DNA from: Gaetbulibacter_A sp043876815
GTDB lineage: Bacteria; Bacteroidota; Bacteroidia; Flavobacteriales; Flavobacteriaceae
Length of the DNA: 64,000 nt
Assembly: GCF_043876815.1 (NCBI RefSeq)
Contig: NZ_JBAWKA010000002.1
Coordinates: 124,001 to 188,000, forward strand
Direction of reading: 5' to 3'
Position numbers and translations under genes: made by a program. This document shows, piece by piece, positions 9,827 through 17,831 of the stretch. The notes below the pieces were generated by a model. It made no database searches. It saw nothing but the letters and a program-made list of their open reading frames with translations, and was not told where the DNA came from. Each line of letters begins with the position of its first letter. Positions within the stretch are counted from its first letter, which is position 1.

Positions 9827-10252
9827 ATGATACGTAAAGCACCGGTTTCATTAATAATGACAGAGCCTGTTATTACTTTGAAAAAAACTGATAGTTTAAA
9901 AAAGGCTGAAACTTTATTTAAAAAACACCACATCCGTCATATCCCGATTGTTTCCTCGGGTACTGTCATTGGTATGCTTAGTCACACAGATATGCTGCGA
10001 TTAAGCTTTGTGGATCTTTTTAATGAAAATGAGGAAACTGACGATAGTGATGCTCTGGTTTATAATATGTTAACCATCCAGCAGGTTATGACTCAAAATA
10101 TTGTCACGGTTTCTACATCAAACTCAATAAAGGAAGTGGCGGAAATATTAGCGTCTAGGGAATTTCACGCTTTACCGGTTGTAAAATATAATAAGTTAGT
10201 CGGTATTGTTACGACAACAGATCTTATTAAATATTTAATAAATCAATTTTAG
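9827..10252 (+). CDS. CBS domain pair protein
   Basis: A 141-residue stand-alone pair of CBS domains. The first begins at about residue 7 (VSLIMTEPVITL) and contains the HIPIV strand. The second begins near 88 (VMTQNIVTV) and contains HALPVV and the closing GIVTTTDLI motif. Such Bateman modules bind adenosine nucleotides and sense energy or redox state. No catalytic domain is fused, so it probably acts by binding a partner. A symmetrical ATGAC-N4-GTCAT site lies in its upstream region, suggesting control by a Crp/Fnr-like factor. Its stop overlaps the stop of the convergent rpe gene by 4 bases. Confidence 0.88.
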   Translation: MIRKAPVSLIMTEPVITLKKTDSLKKAETLFKKHHIRHIPIVSSGTVIGMLSHTDMLRLSFVDLFNENEETDDSDALVYNMLTIQQVMTQNIVTVSTSNSIKEVAEILASREFHALPVVKYNKLVGIVTTTDLIKYLINQF

Positions 10253-10911
10253 GAATTAGCCAAAGCTTTCAGATTGGCAATGGTCTCTATTTGGTTAGCA
10301 CTTTTAAAAACATAACTTCCGGCGACTAATACATCGGCTCCTGCATCTATTAATGCTTTGGCATTTTTATCAGTTACGCCGCCATCAATTTCAATACGTG
10401 TTGAAGCTCCACGTCTTTCGATCAAAGCTTTTAGTTGTGCTATTTTGTTATAGGTGTTTTCTATGAATTTTTGACCACCAAAACCAGGATTCACACTCAT
10501 AATACAAACCAGGTCAATATCATTAATGGTGTCTTCAAGCAAGCTTACATTGGTGTGCGGATTTAAGGCTACACCGGCTTGCATGCCCTCGGCTTTAATG
10601 GCTTGAAGGGTGCGGTGTAAATGGGTGCAGGCTTCGTAGTGAACCGAAAGAATATTGGCTCCAAGATCTGCAAAGGTTTTTATATAGCGATCAGGATCTA
10701 CGATCATTAAATGTACATCCACCAGTTTTTTGGTATGCTTGGTCATGGCTTTCAATACTGGCATTCCAAAGGAAATATTAGGTACAAAAACACCATCCAT
10801 AATATCAATGTGGAACCAATCGGCATTACTGTCGTTTACCATTTTTATATCGCGTTCAAGATTGGCAAAATCAGCGGCTAAAAGCGAAGGTGCAATAAGT
10901 TTAGAATGCAT
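10249..10911 (-). CDS. rpe: Ribulose-phosphate 3-epimerase
   Basis: A TIM-barrel enzyme of about 220 residues interconverting ribulose 5-phosphate and xylulose 5-phosphate in the pentose phosphate pathway. It shows the family signatures LIAPSLLAADFANL at the N-terminus, the metal-ligand segment FHIDIMDGVFVPN, VDVHLMI, MSVNPGFGGQKF, and the phosphate-binding IEIDGGV and ADVLVAGSYVF. An ATG eight codons upstream (10935) lies inside the putative -7 promoter box at 10933-10940, so I chose the ATG at 10911. The gene is convergent with the CBS gene and lies downstream of rpoD with a terminator between them, so it is probably transcribed on its own. Confidence 0.95.
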   Translation of the reverse strand: MHSKLIAPSLLAADFANLERDIKMVNDSNADWFHIDIMDGVFVPNISFGMPVLKAMTKHTKKLVDVHLMIVDPDRYIKTFADLGANILSVHYEACTHLHRTLQAIKAEGMQAGVALNPHTNVSLLEDTINDIDLVCIMSVNPGFGGQKFIENTYNKIAQLKALIERRGASTRIEIDGGVTDKNAKALIDAGADVLVAGSYVFKSANQIETIANLKALANS

Positions 10912-10932
10912 GGTTCGGTGTATTATTTTTAG

Positions 10933-10940
10933 CAAAGATA
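10933..10940 (-). promoter_or_regulatory. -7 box (TATCTTTG) of rpe
   Basis: The minus strand reads TATCTTTG, a perfect match to the Bacteroidota -7 consensus TAnnTTTG, about 22 bases before the chosen rpe start. No clear -33 TTTG was found. Confidence 0.55.
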
Positions 10941-10984
10941 ATAAAGTTCTTTACTTGAATATGGATGAATGTTATAAAAGAACA

Positions 10985-11009
10985 AACCCCCGGTAATCAG
11001 CCGGGGGTT
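10985..11009 (-). terminator. Rho-independent terminator of rpoD
   Basis: The inverted repeat AACCCCCGG / CCGGGGGTT has a 7-base loop and is followed on the minus strand by a T-rich stretch. It lies 65 bases beyond the rpoD stop. Confidence 0.8.
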
Positions 11010-11074
11010 CTTTCATCAATCAAAAAACGAACAGTTATATTTGTAACTGTTTGTTACCGTAATCTAGGCTATTA

Positions 11075-11938
11075 TTAGCCTAAATAAGTTTTTAATATTT
11101 TACTTCTAGATGTATGTTTTAATCTACGAATAGCTTTTTCTTTAATTTGTCTTACACGCTCGCGTGTTAAATCGAATGTTTCACCGATTTCTTCAAGGGT
11201 CATTGGGTGTTGATTTCCAAGACCAAAATACAGGCGAATTACATCAGCTTCACGGGGTGTTAGGGTTTCCAGTGCACGCTCAATCTCGGTTCTCAAGGAT
11301 TCATGTAATAATTCCTTGTCCGGATTGGGAGATTCGCCACTATTTAAAACATCATAGAGGTTTGAATCTTCACCTTCCACTAACGGTGCATCCATACTTA
11401 CATGACGCCCCGAGTTTTTCATGGATTCTTTAACATCATTGATCGTCATGTCTAACTCCTTGGCAATTTCTTCAGCCGAAGGCGGACGTTCATGACTTTG
11501 CTCCAAAAAGGCAAAAGTCTTATTGATCTTGTTAATAGAACCAATTTTGTTTAGTGGTAAACGTACAATACGCGATTGTTCAGCTAATGCCTGAAGAATT
11601 GATTGACGAATCCACCACACCGCATAAGAAATGAATTTGAAACCACGAGTTTCATCAAATCGTTGCGCTGCTTTAATTAATCCAAGGTTTCCTTCGTTAA
11701 TTAAATCCGGAAGGGTTAAACCTTGATTTTGGTACTGTTTTGCAACAGAAACCACGAATCTTAAATTCGCTTTGGTTAACTTTTCTAAAGCTAGCTGATC
11801 ACCTGCTTTTATCCGTTGTGCTAATTCAACTTCTTCATCAGCAGTAATCAAATCTACTTTGCCAATTTCTTGCAAGTATTTATCTAACGAAGCGGTTTCT
11901 CTGTTGGTAACCTGCTTCGTAATTTTTAATTGTCTCAT
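11075..11938 (-). CDS. rpoD: RNA polymerase primary sigma factor RpoD/SigA
   Basis: A 287-residue sigma-70 of the short type found in Bacteroidota, lacking the long region 1.1 of E. coli. Region 1.2 is near residues 18-47. Region 2 (NLRFVVSVAKQYQ… and the -10 recognition helix near YAVWWIRQSI) covers about 59-117. Region 3 follows, and region 4.2 ends the protein with MTLEEIGETFDLTRERVRQI. It recognises the -33/-7 promoters (TTTG and TAnnTTTG) seen elsewhere in this window. Unusually for this phylum it has a strong Shine-Dalgarno (AGGAGA, 6-base spacing). It is transcribed alone and ends at a GC-rich hairpin. Confidence 0.97.
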   Translation of the reverse strand: MRQLKITKQVTNRETASLDKYLQEIGKVDLITADEEVELAQRIKAGDQLALEKLTKANLRFVVSVAKQYQNQGLTLPDLINEGNLGLIKAAQRFDETRGFKFISYAVWWIRQSILQALAEQSRIVRLPLNKIGSINKINKTFAFLEQSHERPPSAEEIAKELDMTINDVKESMKNSGRHVSMDAPLVEGEDSNLYDVLNSGESPNPDKELLHESLRTEIERALETLTPREADVIRLYFGLGNQHPMTLEEIGETFDLTRERVRQIKEKAIRRLKHTSRSKILKTYLG

Positions 11939-11944
11939 CTAAGT

Positions 11945-11950
11945 TCTCCT
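11945..11950 (-). promoter_or_regulatory. Strong Shine-Dalgarno AGGAGA before rpoD
   Basis: The minus strand reads AGGAGA, then 6 bases, then the ATG at 11938. Most other starts in the window have only A-rich leaders, so this site is exceptional and may put rpoD under a special translational regime. Confidence 0.75.
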
Positions 11951-12077
11951 GTAATGTTTAAATAGGTGTTCAGTAGGTTATACGTACAAAAGAAACTAAA
12001 TGTTACAAAATGTCTAATATTTTCGTAAAATCAAGATAATAAATAAATTATCTAATTGTAATTCAGGTAATTATGAA

Positions 12078-12452
12078 TTAAATTTTTATCAATGAATTAT
12101 TTGTCAGGTTGATGTCCTCTAGCATATCCTGAGTAAACTTGTAGTGTCCACGTTTTGTGATCAACTTGAATCTGTGTTGTTTTAGGTTACTTAATGTGTT
12201 TAAAAACAACCATTTAGACTTCAGGAGATTAGGTTTTTCAGATTTTAAACTGATATCGAAATAATGCTTTCGACCTTCTTTAATCGCTACAATATCTGGT
12301 GTTATGCTGATATCGCTACCGGCTTTTCTGAAGGATTTTGGAGTTTCATATCCTTCCATATCGGCTTTAATATCTTCATAACCGCGGTTTTCGAGGTAAT
12401 GAATGGAATCTTCCAGTATGTCTGAATATTTATCTTTATCGGCTTGAATCAT
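12078..12452 (-). CDS. Conserved hypothetical protein
   Basis: A 124-residue soluble, highly charged protein without signal peptide or membrane segment. I do not recognise a named family. The middle reads TPDIVAIKEGRKHYFDISLK (51-70), a Pro-Asp followed by a strand with an acidic residue and Lys. This loosely resembles the core of PD-(D/E)xK nuclease-like folds, but the spacing is not canonical and I do not claim activity. A basic C-terminal half with repeated Lys follows. It lies between rpoD and a putative HTH regulator, all on the minus strand. Confidence 0.65.
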   Translation of the reverse strand: MIQADKDKYSDILEDSIHYLENRGYEDIKADMEGYETPKSFRKAGSDISITPDIVAIKEGRKHYFDISLKSEKPNLLKSKWLFLNTLSNLKQHRFKLITKRGHYKFTQDMLEDINLTNNSLIKI

Positions 12453-12550
12453 AGTAAAAACGTTTTATTGCTAAGAAGTAATATAACTAAAATTAGCTCA
12501 AAAGCAAATTTTTAACAGTGTTTAACGGTTTTACTTCTCCTCCGCAGACA

Positions 12551-13552
12551 TTACTCGAAATCGAATGCATCATCGTCAATTCGGATGCGTTCTCTTAATC
12601 GGTTAATTTTTTGATGCATTCTATTGAAAAACAGTGATCGGTCTTTTTCACCGGCATTCACCAGCAGTTTAGAGTTACTCATTTGTTTTTCAAGAAACTC
12701 ATGCATGAGCTCGCAGGTGGGTTGATGTTCAATTTTTAAATAGCTTATAACCGTGAAGGGTGTGAAAAACACTTTTTGCATCGGGGTAACTACCATAATG
12801 GTATTACTCATGGTATGTGTGTGATTTACAAATAAATTGTAGGTAGCCTCACCCTTAGGTCCTACTAATGATTGTTGTATCGCTTGCTTTTCTATGTGTC
12901 TAATAACCTCTTCCAAATCTGTACACACCTTTAAAGCGAGATCTTTTGAAATGGCACCGGCTTCAAAATAATATAAAACTTGTTGTAAAGTACCTATTAT
13001 AGTCGTATTGTTCCAGATCTCTGTTATATTGATGTTGCTGTAAACTTTACTTAAGCGAAACGCATTTTCAAGTAAATCTTTGGGAATGGTTTTGATAAAG
13101 TCATCGAAGGTCACCTTCTTTTTTGATAATTCAGGATCTACATCCTTCAACCAAACATAAATTTTATATCGTGATAGATATGAATCTTTCAGCGTGTGGA
13201 AAACAGGGATATCCTTAGCGGAATAAATAACAGAACAACCTTTTAATTTCGTTAAGGGAATTAAGTTCTCATAGGATTTTATAAGCCACATATTTATACC
13301 TTCTACATTGTGAACCGGAGGTGATAAATCGGTTAAAATACTGTACTCGCTGCCAACCTCGAATAGTTTGTTTAGAGAGATTTTGTAGTGTTTGGCCAGT
13401 TTTACAGTTTCGTCAATAGATAAACTGGTTTTTAAATTAATGCGACGGTAAGCCGCATCGTACCCGATATCCAAAACTCCTGCGATTTCATCTACGAATG
13501 AGGTGCTGTCCGGTGTTTTACTCTTTAGAAATTGTATGAATTGTTCTTGCAT
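12551..13552 (-). CDS. HTH-type transcriptional regulator, hypothetical
   Basis: A 333-residue soluble protein. Residues about 18-65 form a helix-turn-helix of the Xre/BetR kind: FVDEIAGVLDIGYDAAYRRI is the likely recognition part, followed by SIDETVKLAKHYKISLNKLF. The rest is mostly helical, without a recognised ligand domain. It is divergent from the membrane AraC-type regulator and the lipid cluster. An inverted repeat GACA-N3-TGTC at 13621-13631 sits about 70 bases upstream of its start and could be an operator. The effector is unknown. Confidence 0.65.
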   Translation of the reverse strand: MQEQFIQFLKSKTPDSTSFVDEIAGVLDIGYDAAYRRINLKTSLSIDETVKLAKHYKISLNKLFEVGSEYSILTDLSPPVHNVEGINMWLIKSYENLIPLTKLKGCSVIYSAKDIPVFHTLKDSYLSRYKIYVWLKDVDPELSKKKVTFDDFIKTIPKDLLENAFRLSKVYSNINITEIWNNTTIIGTLQQVLYYFEAGAISKDLALKVCTDLEEVIRHIEKQAIQQSLVGPKGEATYNLFVNHTHTMSNTIMVVTPMQKVFFTPFTVISYLKIEHQPTCELMHEFLEKQMSNSKLLVNAGEKDRSLFFNRMHQKINRLRERIRIDDDAFDFE

Positions 13553-13620
13553 TTTTTGAGAAAATTAGAAGAACATGGCTTTGGGTTTGTGAAAATTAAG
13601 AAAAAAAGTAGAATTAATTG

Positions 13621-13631
13621 GACAAATTGTC
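13621..13631. promoter_or_regulatory. Inverted repeat GACA-N3-TGTC before HTH regulator
   Basis: A short dyad in the 316-base gap between the HTH regulator and the AraC gene. It shares the GGACA/TGTC words with the longer inverted repeats at 15378-15401 and 20883-20917. The rest of this gap is AT-rich and holds one possible small ORF. Confidence 0.3.
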
Positions 13632-13702
13632 TAATGAACTACAAAAAATACAAGTAATTTAGTACCAGAACAATTAAAGGTTGATTTAAAAAATTAATTA
13701 CC

Positions 13703-13831
13703 ATGCTTAAAAATACCGCCATAAAAAAGAATATGAATCTTAGGAACCCGTTAATTCCTATCATAGACAAGTATATTTATTACGTTCTTGTAAGTAAAAA
13801 ATTAAAATCAGATATTCAATTAAATTCCTGA
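13703..13831 (+). CDS. Possible small basic peptide (42 aa)
   Basis: The ATG at 13703 opens a 42-codon frame ending with TGA at 13829-13831. It has a Lys/Arg-rich N-terminus, a hydrophobic middle (PLIPIIDKYIYYVLV) and a basic end. The size, charge and place between two regulator genes would fit a signalling or leader peptide, but codon content is low-complexity AT and chance is not excluded. Confidence 0.25.
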   Translation: MLKNTAIKKNMNLRNPLIPIIDKYIYYVLVSKKLKSDIQLNS

Positions 13832-13868
13832 ATTACTTATATTTAGTAAATTTTTTTACTGAGTATCA

Positions 13869-15035
13869 TTGATTAAGATTGTAAATTTTTTATTAATTGC
13901 AGGGGTAATTCAAGGTTTCGCGTTTAACCTTGTTACCATGTTTTTAAAAAAAAAATGTGATAAAGTTATCATCTTCCTTAATCTTACGGTTCTATTTCTC
14001 TCTCTAAATAATCTACAAGCCATTATCACAGAATATCATTTGTTCGATGATATTTTCCTTTTAAAGAAACTTTTAATTCCATGGTATCTACTGATATTTC
14101 CCATGTTTTATGCCTTTACCACGCATTACTTACAGGTTCAGGATAAGGTTAAAGATTTTTTAAAACCCTCTTTGGTCATTTTTATTGCTGAGATAGCCCT
14201 TCGACTTTGTTTCATATCCTATGATTATTATACACACGCCATTCACGGTAATGAATCTTCATTAATGGAAGATTATACCCGAATAGAAGATGTGTTTAAT
14301 TTAATGTATGCCTTGTTCCTGTTTTTTAATGCGTGCTTACTTATTTTCAGACGACATCAATTAATTTCTTTTGTATTATCCTTTGATGATCTAAGTTGGA
14401 TCAAATGGTTTATTAGGCTTGGTGCTATTGTCATTTTGATCTGGGTTATCGCTCTTTCCTTAGATATAAAGCTTTGTTTCGGTGTTAATGAAGAAACTTG
14501 TAATGAAATTCCCTATCTGTTCCTTAGATTAAGCTCATCTATATTATTGTACTGGATCGGCTATCAAGGTGTCTATAAATATAATGTACTTCGGGATCGT
14601 ATTGTTTTACGAAGCACTTTAGAAAATGAATCTGAACTCATCACTTCACCGAATGTTCATTCAGGGACCAGTGAAACTGATGACTTCTTCAATGAAAAAC
14701 ACGAGAACGATTTCAATACCATCAAAAGTCACATCCTTAAAAATAAATTATATCTCGACCCATTGCTTAGTATGGAAGCTGTGGCAGCCGAATTGGGGAT
14801 GAGTAAAAGTTACTTTTCTAAACTGATTAATTCCTATAGCGATTATAATTTCTCTGATTTTATAAATTCTCTTCGTGTTGCTCAGGCCAAACGATTTTTA
14901 TCAGATGACACTTTTAGTGATTATACCATAGTAGCCATTGGTTTAGAATGCGGATTCAATTCTAAATCCACCTTTTATTCTGCGTTTAAAAAATTCACCT
15001 CTGAAACGCCGACCTCTTATCGTGAACAATTTTGA
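13869..15035 (+). CDS. Membrane-anchored AraC-family transcriptional regulator
   Basis: A 388-residue protein with about seven hydrophobic helices in residues 1-240, a short linker, and a C-terminal AraC/XylS double helix-turn-helix (about 285-388). The first HTH is MEAVAAELGMSKSYFSKLIN and the second is VAIGLECGFNSKSTFYSAFK, followed by the family ending TSETPTSYREQF. This N-terminal membrane type is common in Flavobacteriia and is thought to sense envelope or extracellular signals. Translation probably starts at the TTG at 13869, because the hydrophobic start MIKIVNFLLIAGVIQG is typical of the family; the next ATG would cut the first helix. It precedes the six-gene lipid cluster on the same strand and is the obvious candidate regulator. 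Confidence 0.85.
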   Translation: MIKIVNFLLIAGVIQGFAFNLVTMFLKKKCDKVIIFLNLTVLFLSLNNLQAIITEYHLFDDIFLLKKLLIPWYLLIFPMFYAFTTHYLQVQDKVKDFLKPSLVIFIAEIALRLCFISYDYYTHAIHGNESSLMEDYTRIEDVFNLMYALFLFFNACLLIFRRHQLISFVLSFDDLSWIKWFIRLGAIVILIWVIALSLDIKLCFGVNEETCNEIPYLFLRLSSSILLYWIGYQGVYKYNVLRDRIVLRSTLENESELITSPNVHSGTSETDDFFNEKHENDFNTIKSHILKNKLYLDPLLSMEAVAAELGMSKSYFSKLINSYSDYNFSDFINSLRVAQAKRFLSDDTFSDYTIVAIGLECGFNSKSTFYSAFKKFTSETPTSYREQF

Positions 15036-15377
15036 AAATCCATTATTTAAATGGGTTTTGAATTTTGACCTCCTCATTTTTTAAGTCCTGAGAATATCCC
15101 TTTAAATTTAAATTCCTGATAGAACCAAAACTGATGGGTATCATTTTAAGCCTTAAGTTATTTCGATAGATTTAATTAGTATTAAACCCAAGAGATTTGA
15201 ATCGTGAAAAAAGTGGTTTTTGGTTGTTTTATATAAGAAACGTTCATTGTGGTTTTTACCCCAGATAATAATATTGTTGTAGTTAGTGCCATAAAGTAGG
15301 AATATAAAAATCAGGATATGACTAAATCAAAAGGAATATCTCCACCTATAGAGAATAAAGTATTCATATTCATCAAA

Positions 15378-15401
15378 ATGTCCGAGATTATCGTTGGACA
15401 T
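15378..15401. promoter_or_regulatory. Inverted repeat ATGTCC-N12-GGACAT
   Basis: Perfect 6-base arms with a 12-base spacer, about 90 bases before the first cluster gene. The left arm continues as TGTCCGA, the same heptamer that forms the inverted repeat at 20883-20917 beyond the end of the cluster. Confidence 0.4.
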
Positions 15402-15453
15402 CCTGATTATTACTTCTAAGATTTTCTTGGATATCTAAACCATTAGGGTGAAA

Positions 15454-15461
15454 TACTTTTG
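15454..15461 (+). promoter_or_regulatory. Candidate -7 box (TACTTTTG) of the lipid cluster
   Basis: Matches TAnnTTTG, 30 bases before the first gene. The nearest upstream TTG is 24 bases away, longer than the usual 19-21, so a normal -33 element is not evident. That would fit activator dependence. Confidence 0.4.
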
Positions 15462-15490
15462 GATTATCAAATAATCTAAAACGTATAATT

Positions 15491-16180
15491 ATGATACCCA
15501 TGCTCATTGTTTATTTTCTCAGAAGAATGCAAAAAAATGCATTCATATTGAAATTAAAATTGCGGTTTGTAAAAGGTTTAGAAAAGCTAAAACTTATTTC
15601 CGCTGTTGTTTTGCTCAGTTTTTGCTACGCTCAGGCTGACACCCTTCCAAACCAAAAAACCTTCAATATCGTTAAAAATAATAAGGTTTTAGGAACTATT
15701 ACTATTAGCCGTGATGCATCAAACGAGGCAACGGTGTACCATCTAAAAAGTACAATCAACGCTAATTTACTTTTAAAATTTTGTATCAAGGGAGAAGAAA
15801 AAGCCATTTTTAAAGATGGTATACTCGTCTATTCCAGTGTTTACAGATCGGTAAACAATAAAGTGAAATCAAATCATAAACTGGTTTACAAAAAGAACAA
15901 ATACCTTTTAAACCGGGATGGAAGTGAAGAAGTATTATCCTTAAAACCCATATCTCTAAATCTGGTCAGCCTGTATTTTAAAGAACCGAAATCTAAGAAA
16001 TTCGTGTATTGCGATAATGCCGGCCAAATGTTAGGCATAGAATCGTTAGGAGAGGGAAAATATAAGGTTGTTTTTGAGAAAGGAAAATACAATATTTTTC
16101 ACTATCGAGATGGAAAGTGTATTGGGGTAGAAGCTAATAGTAAATTATTTGATGTGAACCTAATACCTGTTGCATCATGA
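15491..16180 (+). CDS. DUF6134-like secreted protein
   Basis: A 229-residue protein with a hydrophobic signal segment (about 33-47, ending in CYAQA), so it is probably exported. The mature part is beta-rich with repeated NNKV/KVKSNHKL-type strands. It resembles DUF6134 proteins of Bacteroidota, which are described only as uncharacterised; this is recalled by pattern, not searched. An internal Met at codon 13 (15527) would give a more normal signal peptide. Its stop overlaps the start of the CPBP-like gene (ATGA), making it the first gene of a translationally coupled cluster. The role is unknown; a lipid- or polymer-binding envelope protein is an inference from context. Confidence 0.65.
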   Translation: MIPMLIVYFLRRMQKNAFILKLKLRFVKGLEKLKLISAVVLLSFCYAQADTLPNQKTFNIVKNNKVLGTITISRDASNEATVYHLKSTINANLLLKFCIKGEEKAIFKDGILVYSSVYRSVNNKVKSNHKLVYKKNKYLLNRDGSEEVLSLKPISLNLVSLYFKEPKSKKFVYCDNAGQMLGIESLGEGKYKVVFEKGKYNIFHYRDGKCIGVEANSKLFDVNLIPVAS

Positions 16181-16848
16181 CTATTTCAACAACACTTTGG
16201 GTGCTTATCGCTACGGTTTTCGTAACCTATTTCGCCATAAGCTGGATATATAAGAAGCTTGGTATATTAAATCTGAAACATGCTTTGATGATCAGAAATG
16301 GTCTATTGTTTTTAAATATGAAACACGTCCTGGGGATCATGATTTTTGGAGTGTTTTTTTACTTTACTTGGACTGAGTTTCAATTTACTTTAAATACCAT
16401 TGAAATTGCGCCTTTGCATGTGCTCATACCTTATTTGATCCTACTATTCGTATCAGCTTTATTAGCATATCGGAATTCTAATGGAGACGAGAGTGAATAT
16501 TCTGAGTCAGGCTACTATAGCTTTTCTAAGGCCTGGGGTTATTTTATGCTTCGTCTGCTATTTTTACTTGCTTATGAGTTTTTCTTTAGAGGGGTCATTT
16601 TCTTTTCTTTATTAGAACATTTCAGTTTATGGGAAGCTATTGCTTATAACACCTTGTTATATGTACTGATTCATGCCTTTGATTCCCGGAAAGAACTTTT
16701 TGGATCTATCCCATTTGGTGTCGTACTCTGCTTATTCACATACTTCACTCAAAGCGTTTGGTACGCTTTTATTATGCATGCTACTCTTTCTACAGTCTAT
16801 GAAATAACCATTTTTTATAAACAAACTAAAACAACAATCCTATCATGA
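16177..16848 (+). CDS. CPBP-family intramembrane protein with altered active site
   Basis: A 223-residue integral membrane protein with about six to seven helices. It matches the CPBP/CAAX-protease layout: motif 1 at 133-138 reads YEFFFR, where active enzymes have EExxxR; motif 2 is FxxxH-like (His166 in LYVLIH); motif 3 is His201 in FIMHATLS. The first catalytic Glu is replaced by Tyr, so classical proteolysis is doubtful, although one Glu, Arg and both His remain. Coupled at both ends by 4-base ATGA overlaps to the DUF6134-like gene and an epimerase gene. It could be a membrane chaperone or scaffold for the lipid enzymes, which is inference. Confidence 0.7.
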   Translation: MTISTTLWVLIATVFVTYFAISWIYKKLGILNLKHALMIRNGLLFLNMKHVLGIMIFGVFFYFTWTEFQFTLNTIEIAPLHVLIPYLILLFVSALLAYRNSNGDESEYSESGYYSFSKAWGYFMLRLLFLLAYEFFFRGVIFFSLLEHFSLWEAIAYNTLLYVLIHAFDSRKELFGSIPFGVVLCLFTYFTQSVWYAFIMHATLSTVYEITIFYKQTKTTILS

Positions 16849-17831
16849 AAGCATTTTTAACCGGAGCTACAGGCTACATAGGCCATCAGTTAGCCTTAGA
16901 ATTAGCAGAATTGGATTTTACTGTTCATGCCTTGGTAAGAGATATTGAGTCTCCCAAAATTCCTAACCACAAGAATATCATTCCTTTTGAAGGAGATATT
17001 TGTAATTCCAGAACGGTTTTTAGAGCTATGGAAAATTGTGATTATGTATTTCATACAGCCGCTTTTACAAACCTTAATTGTAATGATATTTCTTGTTTTT
17101 ACGAGACTAATGTTAAAGGAACCCAACATGTTTTGAACGCCGCTTTGGAGTTAAAGATTAAAAAAGTGATCTATACCAGTACGCTTTCGGTTTTTGGACC
17201 TTCGTATAAAACAGTACCAATTACCGAATTGCAGCCCAGACTTACGTCCTATGCCAACGATTATGAGCTTACCAAAAGTATGGCCGAAGAACTTGTAGAG
17301 AGTTATATTAAAAAGGGTCTTCCATGCATGACCTTATGCATATCAAAAGTTTATGGTCCTGGTTTGAATACGTTCTCAAATGGTGTGAACCGATTGATCC
17401 AACTTATGCTAAGTCAGCGGGTTATGATCGTGCCGGATAAGCTCGAGGTAAGTTCCAATTACGTGTTTATTCAAGATGTGTTAAAAGCACATATTCTGGC
17501 TATGAAAAGTGAATTAATAAATGAAAAATTTATTATCGGAGGCGAAAATATGGATTATGCCAATTTGTTCGAATTGATAAAAGATTTGACCAAAAGCAAG
17601 GTAAAGATCATCAAGGTCAATTATAAAGTATTACGGTTTATTTTCTCCTTTATGAATGCACTTCAGATACTTTTTAAAGTCCCGGTAAAAATAAGACCAC
17701 GGGTTTTAGATGCCTTGTTTGTGCATCGGGTTTCAAGCTCTCAGAAAGCTATCGAGAATTTAAAATATAAATCTACCCAATTAAAAATGGGATTGGAACA
17801 TACCATTCAACATATAAAACTTCAGTCATGA
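16845..17831 (+). CDS. NAD-dependent epimerase/dehydratase (3beta-HSD-like)
   Basis: A 328-residue extended SDR. The Rossmann dinucleotide motif is TGATGYIG at 6-13, the central strand ends in VFHTAA (68-73), the Ser region is YTSTLSVFG (110-118), and the catalytic pair is Tyr140/Lys144 (YELTK). The overall type is 3beta-hydroxysteroid dehydrogenase/dihydroflavonol reductase-like, which usually acts on hydroxy or keto groups of lipids, sterols or sugars. A hydrophobic stretch near 263-275 may touch the membrane. It overlaps both neighbours by 4 bases. A second paralogous enzyme lies at 19813-20805, suggesting two redox steps on one product. Confidence 0.85.
   Translation: MKAFLTGATGYIGHQLALELAELDFTVHALVRDIESPKIPNHKNIIPFEGDICNSRTVFRAMENCDYVFHTAAFTNLNCNDISCFYETNVKGTQHVLNAALELKIKKVIYTSTLSVFGPSYKTVPITELQPRLTSYANDYELTKSMAEELVESYIKKGLPCMTLCISKVYGPGLNTFSNGVNRLIQLMLSQRVMIVPDKLEVSSNYVFIQDVLKAHILAMKSELINEKFIIGGENMDYANLFELIKDLTKSKVKIIKVNYKVLRFIFSFMNALQILFKVPVKIRPRVLDALFVHRVSSSQKAIENLKYKSTQLKMGLEHTIQHIKLQS

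Larger units (their letters stand above)
15036..15490. other. 455-base intergenic region before the lipid cluster
   Basis: AT-rich and probably regulatory. It contains an inverted repeat ATGTCC-N12-GGACAT (15378-15401) and a candidate -7 box at 15454-15461. A 33-codon frame at 15318-15419 is present but has no other support. Nothing else was recognised. Confidence 0.5.

Noticed and set aside
12128..12300. PD-(D/E)xK nuclease assignment for the 124-residue hypothetical protein
   Set aside because: Pro-Asp and an acidic-plus-Lys strand are present but spacing is not canonical, so no activity was assigned.
15318..15419. 33-codon ORF in the gap before the lipid cluster
   Set aside because: No ribosome binding site at proper distance, no recognisable composition, and it contains the TGTCC inverted repeat, so a regulatory reading is simpler.
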